In this document: positions 43,819 through 56,397 of the stretch, one piece after another
Layout: every line of letters starts with the position of its first letter
Numbering within the stretch: position 1 is the stretch's first letter
Source: Termitomyces sp. T153
Taxonomy: Eukaryota; Basidiomycota; Agaricomycetes; Agaricales; Lyophyllaceae
Length of the DNA: 64,000 nucleotides
Direction: 5' to 3'
NCBI GenBank assembly: GCA_018296165.2
Contig: JACKQL020000013.1
Span: 806,001 to 870,000, forward strand
Made by a program: the position numbers and the translations under genes
Notes under the pieces: generated by a model
The model's database searches: none
What the model saw: the letters and a program-made list of their open reading frames with translations, nothing else
Told to the model about the DNA's origin: nothing

Positions 43819-46600
43819 ATGTCTTATCAGGAACCTACATCGCCGGGAGGGATGTCAAACCGTCGTCTCACGAATAGGAATACCAACCGTTATAGTGTCA
43901 CTGCGCTGTTTAGCATGGCGGCAGAACAGGATGTGGAAGTCGAAGATGATCTGGCGAGAGGTACGCCTTTACGAATGCATCCTTTACATTTCAATCGTCT
44001 TCTAACGCGACCTAAGCCCAAAAGCGTCTTCGAGATTTGAAGGGCAAAATTTCCGCCCAGAGCAAGAAGAATTTCGTTCTTGAACGCGATGTTCGTTATC
44101 TTGATTCTCGAATCGCGCTTTTAATTCAGAACAGAATGGCATTGGACGAGGTGAGTATGTTATTCAGTCTTCATGAAGATTCTAATGTAGCTTTCGGGTT
44201 AGCAACGAGAGGTTGAGAGAACTCTTGAAGACGTTGACCCCACTGAAGGACACTACCCTGACGACCGCAGACTTCAACAATACTCTAATCTATTCTTCCT
44301 CCTACAATCTGAGCCTCGACATATTGCGGCTCTCTGTCGCCTCGTTTCACTATCTGAAATCGACACTCTTCTTCAGACTGTCATGTTTACTCTATATGGC
44401 AATCAGTATGAAAGTAGGGAAGAGCATCTCCTTCTCACTATGTTTCAATCCGTATTATCTGCACAATTCGAAACGGCTACCGAATTTGGTTCACTCCTTC
44501 GCGCCAACACTCCCGTGTCCAGGATGATGACGACATATACCCGCCGTGGCCCTGGTCAAAGCTATCTCAAGGGCGTTCTCGCCGAACGCATTAACAGTTT
44601 AATTGAACACAAGGAGCTTAATCTTGAAATCAACCCTGTCAAGGTGTGTTGCATTGTCTCATATGAACAATGTCGACTGAAGTCAAATCAGGTATACGAA
44701 CAAATGATCAATCAAATAGAGGAAGAACAGGGAGTGCTTCCACCTGAGCTTCCCCGTGGAGTAGCTCCAGAAGTCGCAGCCGCGAATCTAGATGTCCAAC
44801 AGATCATCACACCTCGACTGGTTATGCTCATGGAGATTGCGAATAGTTTCCTGCTCACTATAATCGACAGCATGGAAAGTGTACCTTATGGAATTAGGTG
44901 GATCTGCAAACAAATCCGGAGTCTGACTCGAGTTTGTATCATGCTTTACATTGTCTGCGACTATGACCGATAGTTTTTCCAGCGTAAATACCCTGATGCA
45001 ACTGACTATGCCATCTGTTCTTTGATCGGTGGTTTCTTTTTCCTTCGTTTTATCAACCCCGCCATTGTCACGCCTCAGGCGTATATGTTGGTTGAAGGTG
45101 TTCCAGCAAAGCACCCTCGACGAACGCTGACTCTTGTGGGTTCAATATTCATTTTGAAACGGCTCTTCTCATTCCTGTCGAGCAGATTGCCAAGATGCTC
45201 CAGAATTTGGCGAACAAGCCATCATATTCGAAGGAGGCCTACATGATAACACTCAACCCTTTCGTCGAGAACAATAAGGCCCGTATCAATCAGTTCCTAA
45301 ATAATTTGTGTGAGGTCGGCGACTTCTATGATACGCTCGAAGTATGTGGTTGCACCTTCCATCTGCGCGCACGAGCTGACGAATGGATAGATGGACCAGT
45401 ACATGGCTTTATCCAAGAAAGACCTCATGATCCACATCACCTTGAATGAGTTATATAATACACACTCCCTCATCCTGCAGCACATCGAGACTTTGGTTGG
45501 TGCTCTTTTGTCTGTTCCTATTCCTTCCTGATTTAGCCTTGGCCAGTCCCCCAGTGACAAACAACATCTACGAATTTTGACTGACGAGCTCGGTCCAGCC
45601 CCGCCTCAAGTACCTCGAAAAGAAAATAGGACTATCGAGCTTAATTTGTATAGCCGTTGGGAGACACCGATTCAAGACATCCAAAGTGCATTGATGGACT
45701 CTGTGTCATCAAGCGACATGCTCTATATGGAGACCAAGTCTATATTTGTCCAGCTCATTCGTTCCCTTCCTCACGCAGCTGAGAAACGACCATATAATCT
45801 TGCTGCCATCGCTGAACGAGCTGCGACGACGAAGGACGCCGTTCTTGTGCGCAAGGGAATCAAAGTCAAGGAAATGTTACGGGAGCTGGAGGAACTCAAA
45901 ATTGTAGAGGCAGCTGATGGTTATAAATTGATGCAGGAAGAGGTGGCAGCGGAACTTGTCCATCTAGGTAATCTGCGTGAGAAGGTCGTGCTCGAGACCA
46001 AGTCCCTCGAGGCGGTGTATAAGACGATATGCGACCATAACAACTACATGCGTTCTCAGCTGGAGCAATACAAGGCGTACCTTCAGAATGTTCGCCTTAC
46101 CTCGACCAAGGATAAGGGTAGCACCACGGGAGTTGGGGTTGTTACAGTCGGCGGCAAAGAAAAGAAACCCGTCAAAGCGGTTGTGCTTGGCCCCTACAGG
46201 TTTACGCATGCTCAACTGGAAAAGGAAGGCATCATTGTGGAGAGTAACGTCCCGGACAATAGGCATGTAATCTTTTATGGTCCCCGACATTATGTCCTGA
46301 CTTCATTTAGGCGACCCAATATTTACTTCAACATCACCTCGCCGACGCCTGGAACATTTATTATCGCGCTCCACTATAAGGGTCGCGAGAAAGCTATTCT
46401 TGAGATGGACCTCAAGATTGATGACCTGCTTGAGAAGGTAAGAACAACCGTATTTCCAGCGATGTTCGATAAACCTAAAGATATCTGTTCACAATATCGT
46501 GTAGCAAAAAGACAACAAGCACCTTCTGGACCTGGAATATGTCCAGCTCAATGTACCTAAGGTATTAGGCCTTTTGAAGAAAGTTTTCGCCAAGCGATGA
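43819..46600 (+). CDS. gap1: Ras GTPase-activating protein, Gap1/Sar1 (IQGAP-related) type
   Basis: A multi-exon gene starting [20 protein letters not shown]. An N-terminal coiled coil ([33 protein letters not shown]) precedes the RasGAP domain. That domain contains [54 protein letters not shown] and the hallmark [19 protein letters not shown] RasGAP C-terminal (RGC) domain follows ([62 protein letters not shown]). After a last intron it ends [17 protein letters not shown], with TGA at 46598-46600. Such proteins switch off Ras in mating and cAMP signalling in fission yeast and Cryptococcus. The arrangement matches Gap1/Sar1 rather than neurofibromin/Ira. Confidence 0.92.
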
Positions 46601-47088
46601 CTAGAACATTTTGTTACCTTATCTTTTAAATTATACACTCTTGACCTCATTCCTTTTCCTATTTTTTGTGCTACCTATACTGTACGCGTGCCACTCTATC
46701 CTTTGTTCTTATGACCCAGGCTCGCCCTTTTTTGCTCACCTTTTCTTCAAGGATGTATCATTTCTATGTAGCTAGCCACCTCTCAGAGATGTCGCTCTCT
46801 GGAGGTTCATCAGTATTATTATTATCCTGGGGTGAAAATATTATATGACAGCAATTTATGATGATGGTAAGAACAAGCTTATCGTTGCTTGCTATTATAA
46901 GTGATGACACGTTGCCAATGCTTGGCGCTGCTGTTAGTAAATAGCAAATAAGGGTGATCTCCGATCTGTTTCGTTAGTAATGGCTTGATTCGATTATTTC
47001 AAGTTGTCCTATTTTCTTCTTCACTCTGTTTTGTTGCCTTCATTCCCTCAGTTCCTTGTATGCCTTCCTAGGCACTCGTTCGTCAGAC
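46601..47088. other. intergenic, no supported gene
   Basis: Downstream region of the RasGAP gene and promoter side of the protease gene. No frame or structure supported. Confidence 0.4.
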
Positions 47089-49430
47089 ATGTGGTCTTTG
47101 ACTACGCTCCTGACCTCTCTTAGCCTCGCTATCTCAACGCAAGCCTTAATACAACCCCGTTTTGCGACACGCCCAGGCCCTATTACGCCTTCCCTACATG
47201 TCTTTTCACCACGAGACACTACGCACAACGAAACTTCTCGCACCGGTATCACGCCGGTGACATTGTCAAGCGATAAACAGTGCGTTTGGACCGTATCTAG
47301 AATCGTCTGAACCATCTGTCGATGCTTGCCATACAGGTCGTATTACGCTCTCCTCGACGTTGGTGCAATTACCTTCCGGGTTGCGCTTGATAGTGCTTCG
47401 TCTGATCTGTGGATAATCTCCTCAGACTGCTCCACGAAGACCTGCGACGCCGTACCCCGGTATCCACTGTCCTACCAAAGCCCAACTTATGTGACTACCA
47501 ACGGTAACTCCACTCCTTTCATAGTCCGTTATTTGGACGGAACTGGTACGTGCTGATCCTTCGACCCTCTTTCAGAAATAATAATGAGCAATTTGAAGTG
47601 GCATCCGGCTTTGTAGCTAAAGAGAGTGTTTCATTGACTAATCTCACTGTCACGAACCAGGCGTTTGGTACATAGCCGGCCTTTGTTTTTCTACTTGTCT
47701 TACCTTGAAATCAAGGAATGGTAACCAAGTCCAATGTGACAATGGTCGATGAGACTAGTGGTATCTTAGGGCTTGGATTTCCAAGACTGTCTTCAATTCC
47801 GCCAACCGTTACCAATGGTAAGCTTCCGTACAGCCATCGTTGTACTGCATTTGTGTCATCTGGTTCTCAGCGACACCGTTCCTCATCAAATTGGTACAAC
47901 AAGGCCTTCTGGAATATCCTGTCTTCGGGCTCAGTCTGACACGGAATTCGACCGGGACGCTTTCTTTAGGTAATCTCTACCTTCATTCAGGAATTCTATA
48001 ATTCTGATTATTCTGTGAAGGCGCGGTGGATTCTTCTATTGTCAAAAATGGAAGCCTGATTAGCTGGAACCAAGTCGTTGATTTTGCTCCTTTCGGCGCA
48101 GAAAGTAACTCTTCAAGCTATCTTCAGTGGGCCATACCGATTTCTGCTGTCGCCGTGCGTGAAGGTCTTCATACCGTATGAAAAGTCTCTTAAATCTATG
48201 CGCTCGTGTCACTATAGATCAATGGGACACAGATCAAGCCATCATCAACATATCCTAACATCACGGGCAACATGTCGTTAGCCTTATTTGATCTGTGTGT
48301 ATTCTCCTATTCTACTTCGAACTAGCTCAAACTTGAGTGAGTTGTAGTGGAACACCAGGTATCTACGGACCGATTCCAGACGTGTGTAATCATAACAGGA
48401 CCTGGTCATCTTCTTGACTTTTGATCTACTTAAGGTCGCGCGGCTGTTCTCAACGATCGATGGTGCGCGGCTGGTTGAAGCCAGTAAGTGCTCCGAAATT
48501 CCCTCAGGGTGCTGATCTTACCATGATCAGCGGGCCAATGGGCAGTTCCTTGTGATACGGTTGAACCGCTGTTGTTTACATTTGGGTGACTTTATATTAC
48601 ATTACTATGTGGTGTTCTCTCATGTCACCTGCAGGACACAAAATTATACGCTCCAACCATCTGATTATATCATTGGTCCTGCCTCAGGTAATCCGAATCT
48701 CTGTTTATCTTGGCCCCATGGATCCCCTCCTAGCGCGGACGGCATCGACTGGCAAATAGGTATGTATGTTCTTCAGAGAAATTACCAGTCGTGAACTCCT
48801 AGTGACTGGCCCACCCAGGCACGGCTTTTCTTCGAACTGTTTACTCAATCTTCAGGTATATCCGTCAACCATTCCTCTCCAGCACACGAACTCATTTCGA
48901 ATTGTCTCAGTTATGGGATTAATTCAAAGGAACCTCCTCTGATCGGACTATATCCTTTACACAATACAACGGACTCCCAAGAAACTCTTGACTCTCTCTC
49001 ATCGATATTCTCGTCTCTGTCTGCCACCATCGCCACTACTCTGCCCAACTTCCTCCTTCCTACACCAACCTATACGACGCCTCCTTATGCGTTTAACACT
49101 TCTGTTAGCCACCTTCCAAATGGGATCGCGACCTCCGGGCTCGCAACAAGCACTTATCGCCCTATCATCGGTACTCGCAGCAGTGTCAACGTCACAGTAT
49201 TGCCGGGGATCACCCCGACTCCAAGCCTTGTCACTTTCATCATCACAAATTCCGTTGGTTCAGTTGTTACTACAACTTCAACTGTTGCAGAACCGTCGGT
49301 CAAGCTAGGTGTGCCTCCGGGATGGAACGCGGGTATTTTATCTCACACGACGTCGTTGATGGCTGTCTTCTTGGGATCTATAATGTCATGGTTGTTTATC
49401 AATTTTTCCAGCGCTGTTTCTGTTCTGTAA
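47089..49430 (+). CDS. pepsin-like aspartic protease (A1), probable GPI-anchored, altered active-site motifs
   Basis: Secreted protease gene with about ten introns. The ATG at 47089 opens a signal peptide (MWSLTTLLTSLSLAISTQA). The A1 fold is recognised from VALDSASSDLWIISSDCS, IVRYLDGTVASGFVA with the flap Tyr, TSGILGLGFPRLSS, LFATLVQQGLLEYPVFGLSL, the second site ALFDLGTPGIYGP, and a DWQIGTAFLRTVYSIF end. The first catalytic triad reads DSA instead of DTG, and the second reads DLG instead of DT/SG, so both aspartates remain but their neighbours differ. The C-terminus has a Ser/Thr-rich spacer and a hydrophobic tail (LMAVFLGSIMSWLFINF) like a GPI signal. The DLG reading depends on an intron removed between GATCT and TGGAACACC. 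Family certain; activity uncertain. Confidence 0.85.
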
Positions 49431-49826
49431 CAAAAACAAGGATTGGACATCTATACCCGCCGACTATCTGACATTTTGACCACAAGGCTCATTGGACAGA
49501 CTAGTATATATTGAATAGTTTATGGTTTTATCATTCCTGAAAAGTCACAGTTTGCAGCTCAGACACAACACAAACAGCTAAGAACTATGCCAATCATATA
49601 TTAAATGTAGGTGCTCTTTTGATCAAGATGATGTTCTTAATGTCGTAGAATCATATCTGCTACGGAGTATCTAGTGAAAATGAGATTCGAGCTATGGAAT
49701 TGGTGTGTATACTTGGCATCAGATAACATTGCTCAAGATATTAAAGTACAAGATCTATAATGAATTATAGTGTCCACTACACAAATGATGTTGTGAAGAT
49801 TCGAGGTTCCAAACATTCAACCAATC
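49431..49826. other. intergenic between convergent genes
   Basis: Shared 3' flank of the protease (+) and the MFS porter (-). Nothing else seen. Confidence 0.4.
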
Positions 49827-51925
49827 TTAAACCTTTTGTGTGCCGCGCTGACGGGCTAATAACATTCTTGTAACGAGAAATATTATGCCTCCACAGCACA
49901 CAATAATCTAAAACCAAGATTACGTCAACTGAACAAGTAGTCCCAAATAAAAAGGGTAGTGTACTGACACCTGAGAATGCAGTTGGCCTAATCCAGTTGA
50001 AGCGGTTTGTCAACAAGGCACCCTGTATTGGAGCAGAGCCAAGACAACCAAAACTTCCAATTGCCAATGCAAGACCCGTACGTGCACTGCGTATATGCTC
50101 GGTGAAAACGAATTTCGTTTACAGAAGATTCCTTACCCAGATTCTCTAGGACTGCGAGCTAATGCAGCGTAACCAGCAACAGACAAGGAAAGGCCTGAAC
50201 AGTGTCTCAGCACCATCTGTCTTGTCTCGTGACCCAAGACTTACCAGCACCAGAAAAAAGGCCATACAAGATACTGACAGCAATTAGAGTAGATTTGGTG
50301 TGACTGTCAAATGTGTAAGCAGCAATTATAGACAGGAGCTTTTGACCAGGAAAGACATACACTCCAAGGACAGCCCAAATCATTGCACCAGTGAGCAGCC
50401 CACAAGGAGGTTGAAGATTCCATGGGCCAAATCGGTCTGCCAGGAAATTTCCACCAATGCGACCGAATGCACTTGCAGCATTCAAAATTGCCAGCTTGAG
50501 AGGAAAGTGTTATGTCAGTCCAGTCATACCTAGCATGATCATGAGATAGACATACAGAATAGAAGGCGATACTTTGACCAACACCGTGCTGAACGGCGTA
50601 TAACTGCAAATAAAATACTGACAGAACATTTCTGGCTTTTAGTGTTTTAAAAAGGATGTCAATATACCTGGGAAATAACAGCCAAAAAGTGAGACTAGAA
50701 CGCTACAGTGTAGTATCTTGTGATCAGCGAAAGAATCTACGATGATTTGATTCGCATACCCGAAAACACCTATCATGTACGGAACATCCGTCAAAAAGCT
50801 AAGAACATCGAGTGGTGGTGCCTGGGCCCGGAGATTATAAACGGCAGGATTGTTCTGCATAAGTCCATTGGCAACAACGAGGCATCCTACAACAACCCAC
50901 GCCGTCGCGCGCACTGCCTGTGCAAACCCAAGTTTAGGTATCAAGTGGCTGGGGGCAAATCAGTGTAGTCCCACAGCAAGTAGATCGATGAAGAATCACT
51001 TTAACACTATTTAATAAATACGTGGTTAGGACTCGCTCGTTAAAGGCTTTACTGGTGACTTAACTGATGGGGAAGATGACAGCTCCAATAGAGCTCCCGC
51101 TGAGGGCGAGTCCCGAGGCAAGTGCTCTACGCCGTTCAAAATGCATCACCAGGATACTGAGTGACGGCACAAAAGTCAGGCCAAGTCCGATACCCATTCC
51201 TACACCTTGAGAGAGAAAAACCTGATACAGATTATCATTCACGTTCGTCGATCACACACTAAGAACACACTTGATAATACTCTTGTTGCTTGACTAATGA
51301 AAGCATAAAGAGTCTGCCAGAAGATTCAACATGATCTGATTGGATAGGAATGTGTGAACTCACGAGAAGCTAAAGACAATCGAGCCGGCGATGACCAGCA
51401 CGCGAAAGTGACCAAGATCAAAGAGTTTGCCAGAGACAAGCCCGAGAGCGAATGGCATCGCCAGTTGTAAGCTGCCAATCCATCTGATCGACAGGCGTTG
51501 TAAGCAGTCCTTCCAGTACAATGATTAACTTACGCAATTTTGCTGGGCTGATTGTGGGACAGAAATTCTCGCGTGTAGAAATCTGGTATTGAAAAATGAG
51601 CATCACATCTCAGTATGGTGAAGCCAGCTACCTTGGTAGACACCGAAAGAGTTAAGGTAACTATGAGCATTTGTTAGCGCCAGTAAATACAACGGCTGTA
51701 TTCCAACTGACCCGAATGTGGCAAACATCATGAACCATCTGGATGGAAAGAAATTCATGTTATTAGGTCTCACGCTGTAGGCGTCTAGAAGACCTACGAG
51801 CCAGCCACAGTGCTCCATGCTTTTAGTCCCCCGTCTGGAATCTCTGGTTTCAGTGGGCTCGTTCGACCGGGGGAGTCAGTTCCTGATACTGGCGAGAGAG
51901 GTTCTACTTCTTCTGGCGTGTGCAT
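49827..51925 (-). CDS. MFS transporter, monocarboxylate-porter (MCT) type
   Basis: A minus-strand gene with many short introns. The best ATG is at 51925 (MHTPEEVEPLSPVSG); the open frame extends upstream only to a TTG. Next comes the family signature PDGGLKAWSTVAGSW at the first helix, then WFMMFATFG and SFGVYQ, then DFYTREFLSHNQPSKIA. Helical segments follow: GVGMGIGLGLTFVPSLSILV, RRALASGLALSGSSIGAVIF, ILNAASAFGRIGGNFLADRF, CGLLTGAMIWAVLGV and ALAIGSFGCLGSAPIQGALL. It ends IIVCCGGIIFLVTRMLLARQ then RGTQKV, with the stop at 49827-49829. Twelve helices are expected. Fungal members of this group carry monocarboxylates, riboflavin or unknown solutes; the substrate here cannot be told. Confidence 0.88.
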
Positions 51926-53104
51926 CGTGAACGGAAGGATATGTGAATGAGACCTAAGGCCTGTGGTATTGTGGTTAGAGACCTCATGTGAGCTCGCTTG
52001 AATATTTATATCATTGGTCTGATGAGGAGAAGCCCTCAAGGCGTTCGACGGGTCACAGCCTACATACAGAATCGTTCTCCGATGAGAAAGGGGATATCGA
52101 CTATCGAAACAAAAGAGAGCTTCTATAGGCTTCTATCGCTTCTCAAACATGAGAAAAGGAACGGATCTCCGAGAAGGCGATGAAATCAAACAAACGTTCA
52201 AGGTTTGAGCATACAGACGTTTCAGGGATATCATGTCCTGAAAGTGGATTCTATGTAAAGGCAAGCAGAAGACTGCAGGAAATTGAAGTCATACACATAT
52301 CCATGGGTATGGTACGCGAGAACATCCCAATGTAGCACCAAGAAATAGATCAAAATGTTATGATCAATGCCGTCGAACGACGAGCCATAGGATTGCCACT
52401 TGGTGTCTCTACTATATTCTGAGCATTTAAGTAGTCCAGACATAGAGGAAGAGGTAGTTGTATCCCAAAAAGGACGTATAAGACATACAACTGAGAAATA
52501 TGGAGGTTCTTTCGAGAACACCCAGAGGGTTGCGCCAGTAGCACGCACAAGGGTTTCAGGTAGATCATATGTTTTAGCCGTCATGGTCGATCTCGGTGAT
52601 GATTGATGTAATTTCAGGGAGGATTGGTCGTCTAAAAGATACTTGGTATCAAATCAAGAGTGCGTGTCAGACGCACCTGATGGACAAACGGCAGACGGTT
52701 CATAGGCTCTCGCGAATCATCGCACGACATGGGAGAGTCCTTTTTATCGTAGGTCGTCTAAATATGTTTACCGGTACCCGTAGACTGCATATGGCCAAGG
52801 CCAAGGCGTGCCAGTTCGACTATTTGGGTGGAAATCGCAGGCCAAGCCCGGCCATCATAAACTCTTGAATATCGCCCACAAAGTAAGCCATCCTCTCAAC
52901 ACGTGTTCATTCTGTCGAAGTGTTTGTGTGCTCCTCGTACTTACAACAGTTTGCTCCCCATCGATATGAGATGTCGGAATCGGAATGACATAGTCAGGCT
53001 ATGACGGCTGTATCATATGACTTACTCGGGATGTCACCCGCGGTGAAGCTTTGTAGCTAACTACCTCTAGTGTTTCTCGAGACCAGGTCCAAGGTAGTCA
53101 AAAA
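51926..53104. other. intergenic with one weak minus-strand ORF
   Basis: Promoter side of both the MFS porter and the phosphofructokinase gene. A minus-strand frame with a real ATG (52584-52231) starts MTAKTYDLPETLVRATGATL and could be the first exon of a small gene, but I do not recognise it. A plus-strand basic 90-residue frame at 52599-52868 is likewise unassigned. Confidence 0.35.
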
Positions 53105-56100
53105 ATGAAAATTGCGATCCTCACCTCGGGAGGAGATAGTGCAGGGATGAATGCTGTAGTCCGTGCGGTAGTGAAGACAGGGGTTTTGAAGTATCTTTTC
53201 AATCACTTCTTCTGCTCATCTGTGTTTCACGCGTTTCATTATGCAGGGGATGTGAGATGTGGGTTGTACGTGAGGGCTATGAGGGTCTTGTCCGAGGGAA
53301 CACAGAATATACTCAAACTGATGAATCGGTCGCACCAACGCCATCGAATAATGGTCTTGTCTCCGAAGAAGGGACTCCGAGTATCGTCAACAATCTCAGG
53401 TTTGGAGACGGCAGCTTGCTGAGGGACGGGACCTGTGACTATACAGGTGGAAGGACGCTCAATGGTCGTTATATTGTGCGGGTAGGCTTTGACGATGTGC
53501 GTGGTTGGTTCGCGGAGGTAAGCTTTATACTTAGTTTTGGAGTTTTCCGGCATTAATTTAGCTATCCTAGGGTGGTACTCTCATTGGAACAGCACGGTCA
53601 AAAGCTTTCCGTACCCCTGAAGGCCGACTGACTGCTGCATATAACCTTATCAAAGAAGGCATCGATGCCCTGGTCGTTTGCGGAGGAGATGGTTCACTTA
53701 CAGGTGCCGATGTCTTTAGAGCTGAATGGCCTTCCCTTATTGCAGAGCTTCTTGCACAATGTATGCCTCCACTATTTATTCTTGCACATGACTGACTGTG
53801 AAATTTATAGCTAAAATTACTGAAGCTCAAGCCAAGGAACACGCTCACCTCAAAATCGTCGGCCTCGTTGGATCTATCGACAACGATATGTCAATGACAG
53901 ACATGACCATCGGTGCACCAACGGCTCTGCACCGGATCTGCGAAGCCATGGACAACATCAATTCTACAGCCATAAGCCATTCACGTGCTTTCGTTCTCGA
54001 AGTTATGGGAAGGCATTGTGGGTGGTTAGCGCTTCTCGCTGGTGTTGCGTGAGTCTCACATTTTCTACATCAGAAATAATCGCGAGTTTATGAAAATATA
54101 GCGGTGGTGCGGACTTTATTTTCATCCCGGAACGACCTCCAAAATCTATGTCCTGGGAAGACGAGATGTGTGGTGCCATTCACCGCGTAAGGACTTGTCA
54201 TGCTTCAAAAGTGACATCGTATTCATTCCTGAGTAGCACCGTGAGATGGGCAAGCGCAAGACGATCGTGATTGTTGCCGAGGGTGCTATCGATATTGAAC
54301 TCAACCCCATCAAGGCAGAATATGTCAAAGAAGTCCTTACAACTCGCCTTGGTCTTGATACGCGCGTGACAACCTTGGGTCATACGCAGAGAGGCGGACG
54401 ACCCTGTGCTTGGGATCGTATAATGGTGAGTGTGTCAAGGATTCAATTCGCTCTGACGTTGATTCTGCTCCCAAAGCCTACGCTGCAGGGGGTAGAGGCG
54501 GTATCGGCTTTGTTAGAAGCTACGCCTAAGACGCCCTCATATATGATTGGTATCCAAGAGAATAAAATCACACGAATTCCTCTCATGGAGGCTGTTGAGA
54601 TGGTATTTAGCTTCTTCGGTGCTCGGCCACATCATTGATCACCCTCCTAGACGAGGGCCGTGGCACAAGCCGTAAGTGAGAAGGATTTTGAGAAGGCTAT
54701 GTCTTTGAGGGATCCCGATTTCGCTGAGAGTCTGGATGGTTTCATGGCAACTTCAGTTCTGGTAAAGGAGCCTGCTCTCCCTAAAGAGAAAGTGAGTATC
54801 GTGGATGCCATCTGTTCGTCACATTCTCAACATCAAACATTCTTAGCGTCTCCGTGTCGCTATTATGCAGTAAGTGAGATAGCATGAAGGATCCTCAATG
54901 CTAACACCATCACAGTATGGGTGCACCTGCTGGTGGAATGAATGCAGCAACTCGTGCTGCCGTTCGTTACTGTCTTCGACAAGGCCATACTCCACTCGCA
55001 GTTCAAAACGGATTCCGTGGCCTTCTCGACGACAGCATTATCGAGCTCTCCTGGCTTGGTGTCGATTCCTGGATGCCTCGAGGAGGCTCAGAGCTTGGGA
55101 CCAACAGGACTCTGCCCTCAATAGATCTGGGGGCTGTTGCTTCTACCTTCCAGAAGTTTAGTTTTGATGCTCTGATGATGATTGGTGGTTTCGAGGCTTT
55201 CCATGCCCTGCTGATTTTGGAGGAAGGCAGGAAGCATTATCCTGCATTTCACATTCCAATGGTGCACCTACCTGCGACGCTCAGCAACAATGTACCCATG
55301 ACCGAATTTAGTCTCGGCAGTGACACCAGCCTGAATGCGTTGGTTGATGCATGCGATGCCATTAAACAGAGTGCTAGCGCATCTAGAAATCGTGTCTTTG
55401 TTGTTGAAACGCAGGGGGGGAAGTGTGGTTACATTGCTACGATGGGAGCTTTGGCTGTAAGCGCAGAACATGTCTCTCATTTCTTTTATGATGTTCAACA
55501 ATCTCGTAGACCGGCGCTTCTCTGGTATATATACCTGAGGTTGGAATCAATCTGGATATGTTGCGAAGAGATGTGAGGTTTCTTAAGACAAGGTATAGCC
55601 TTGACGAAAAGGGCAGGAACGAGGGGCGTCTTGTCTTGAGGTATGCCGTTATCATAACTACTTTAGAACTTGTTCATCTTATGTCTGCAATACCCAGAAA
55701 CGAGGCCGCTTCATCGGTTTATACCACTGAAGTGCTTACCAACATGTTCAAGGAAGAGGGTGCTCCTTTATTTGACGCTCGTTCTGCATCACTCGGACAT
55801 ACCCTACAAGGTGGTGTTCCTTCGCCAATAGATAGGGCGCGCGCTGTGCGGCTATCACTCAAGTCTATGTCATTTATCGAACTGCACCACTCTCTGCTCC
55901 AAACCCAGCCAGCGAAAACGAGGCAAGCATCTGGTGATAGCGCAGCTGTCATTACCATTCAGTCCCACTCTATCAAATGGGTGCCAGTGCAAGAGATGGC
56001 GAAGCATGCTGACATGAAGAACAGGAGAGGAAAGGAATCTTGGTGGCAGGCCCAGGGTGTGACAGAACTTATTGAAGCATTGGCGGGCCGTCCATCACTG

Positions 56101-56106
56101 AAGTAA
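53105..56106 (+). CDS. pfkA: 6-phosphofructokinase (eukaryotic two-lobe type)
   Basis: About twelve exons encode a duplicated PFK. N-lobe: [115 protein letters not shown] and [17 protein letters not shown]-lobe: [80 protein letters not shown] and [20 protein letters not shown]. It ends GRPSLK with TAA at 56104-56106. The N-lobe keeps catalytic residues (GGDGS, DND..TD). The C-lobe has the altered loops of the allosteric half ([14 protein letters not shown]). The protein starts almost at the first strand, without the roughly 200-residue N-terminal extension of budding yeast PFK; an unseen upstream exon is possible. It catalyses ATP-dependent phosphorylation of fructose 6-phosphate in glycolysis. 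Confidence 0.94.
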
Positions 56107-56397
56107 ACTGACGTTCGGAATTGGAAATGTATACGTATTCATCCTATCTTCCACAGTTCGCATTCTAGTCAGGCTACGAAGAGTCGCCATCAAGGTCAAA
56201 AGTTGTGAGGTTTGTTGAAAATGTAATCCCCCCTTTGCAAATTGTCGGCAAACCGGACCGGCTTCGTTGAATAGCAAAGACTCGTGAGAAAAGTACTGTA
56301 TTTGTAGATGTTTATTGTTGAGGTTTATATTCGGGTCTCTGCGCCCTTTGACCATACAAACCTCCTTCCCTCTTGTTGGTGTTGCATTTCATTAATG

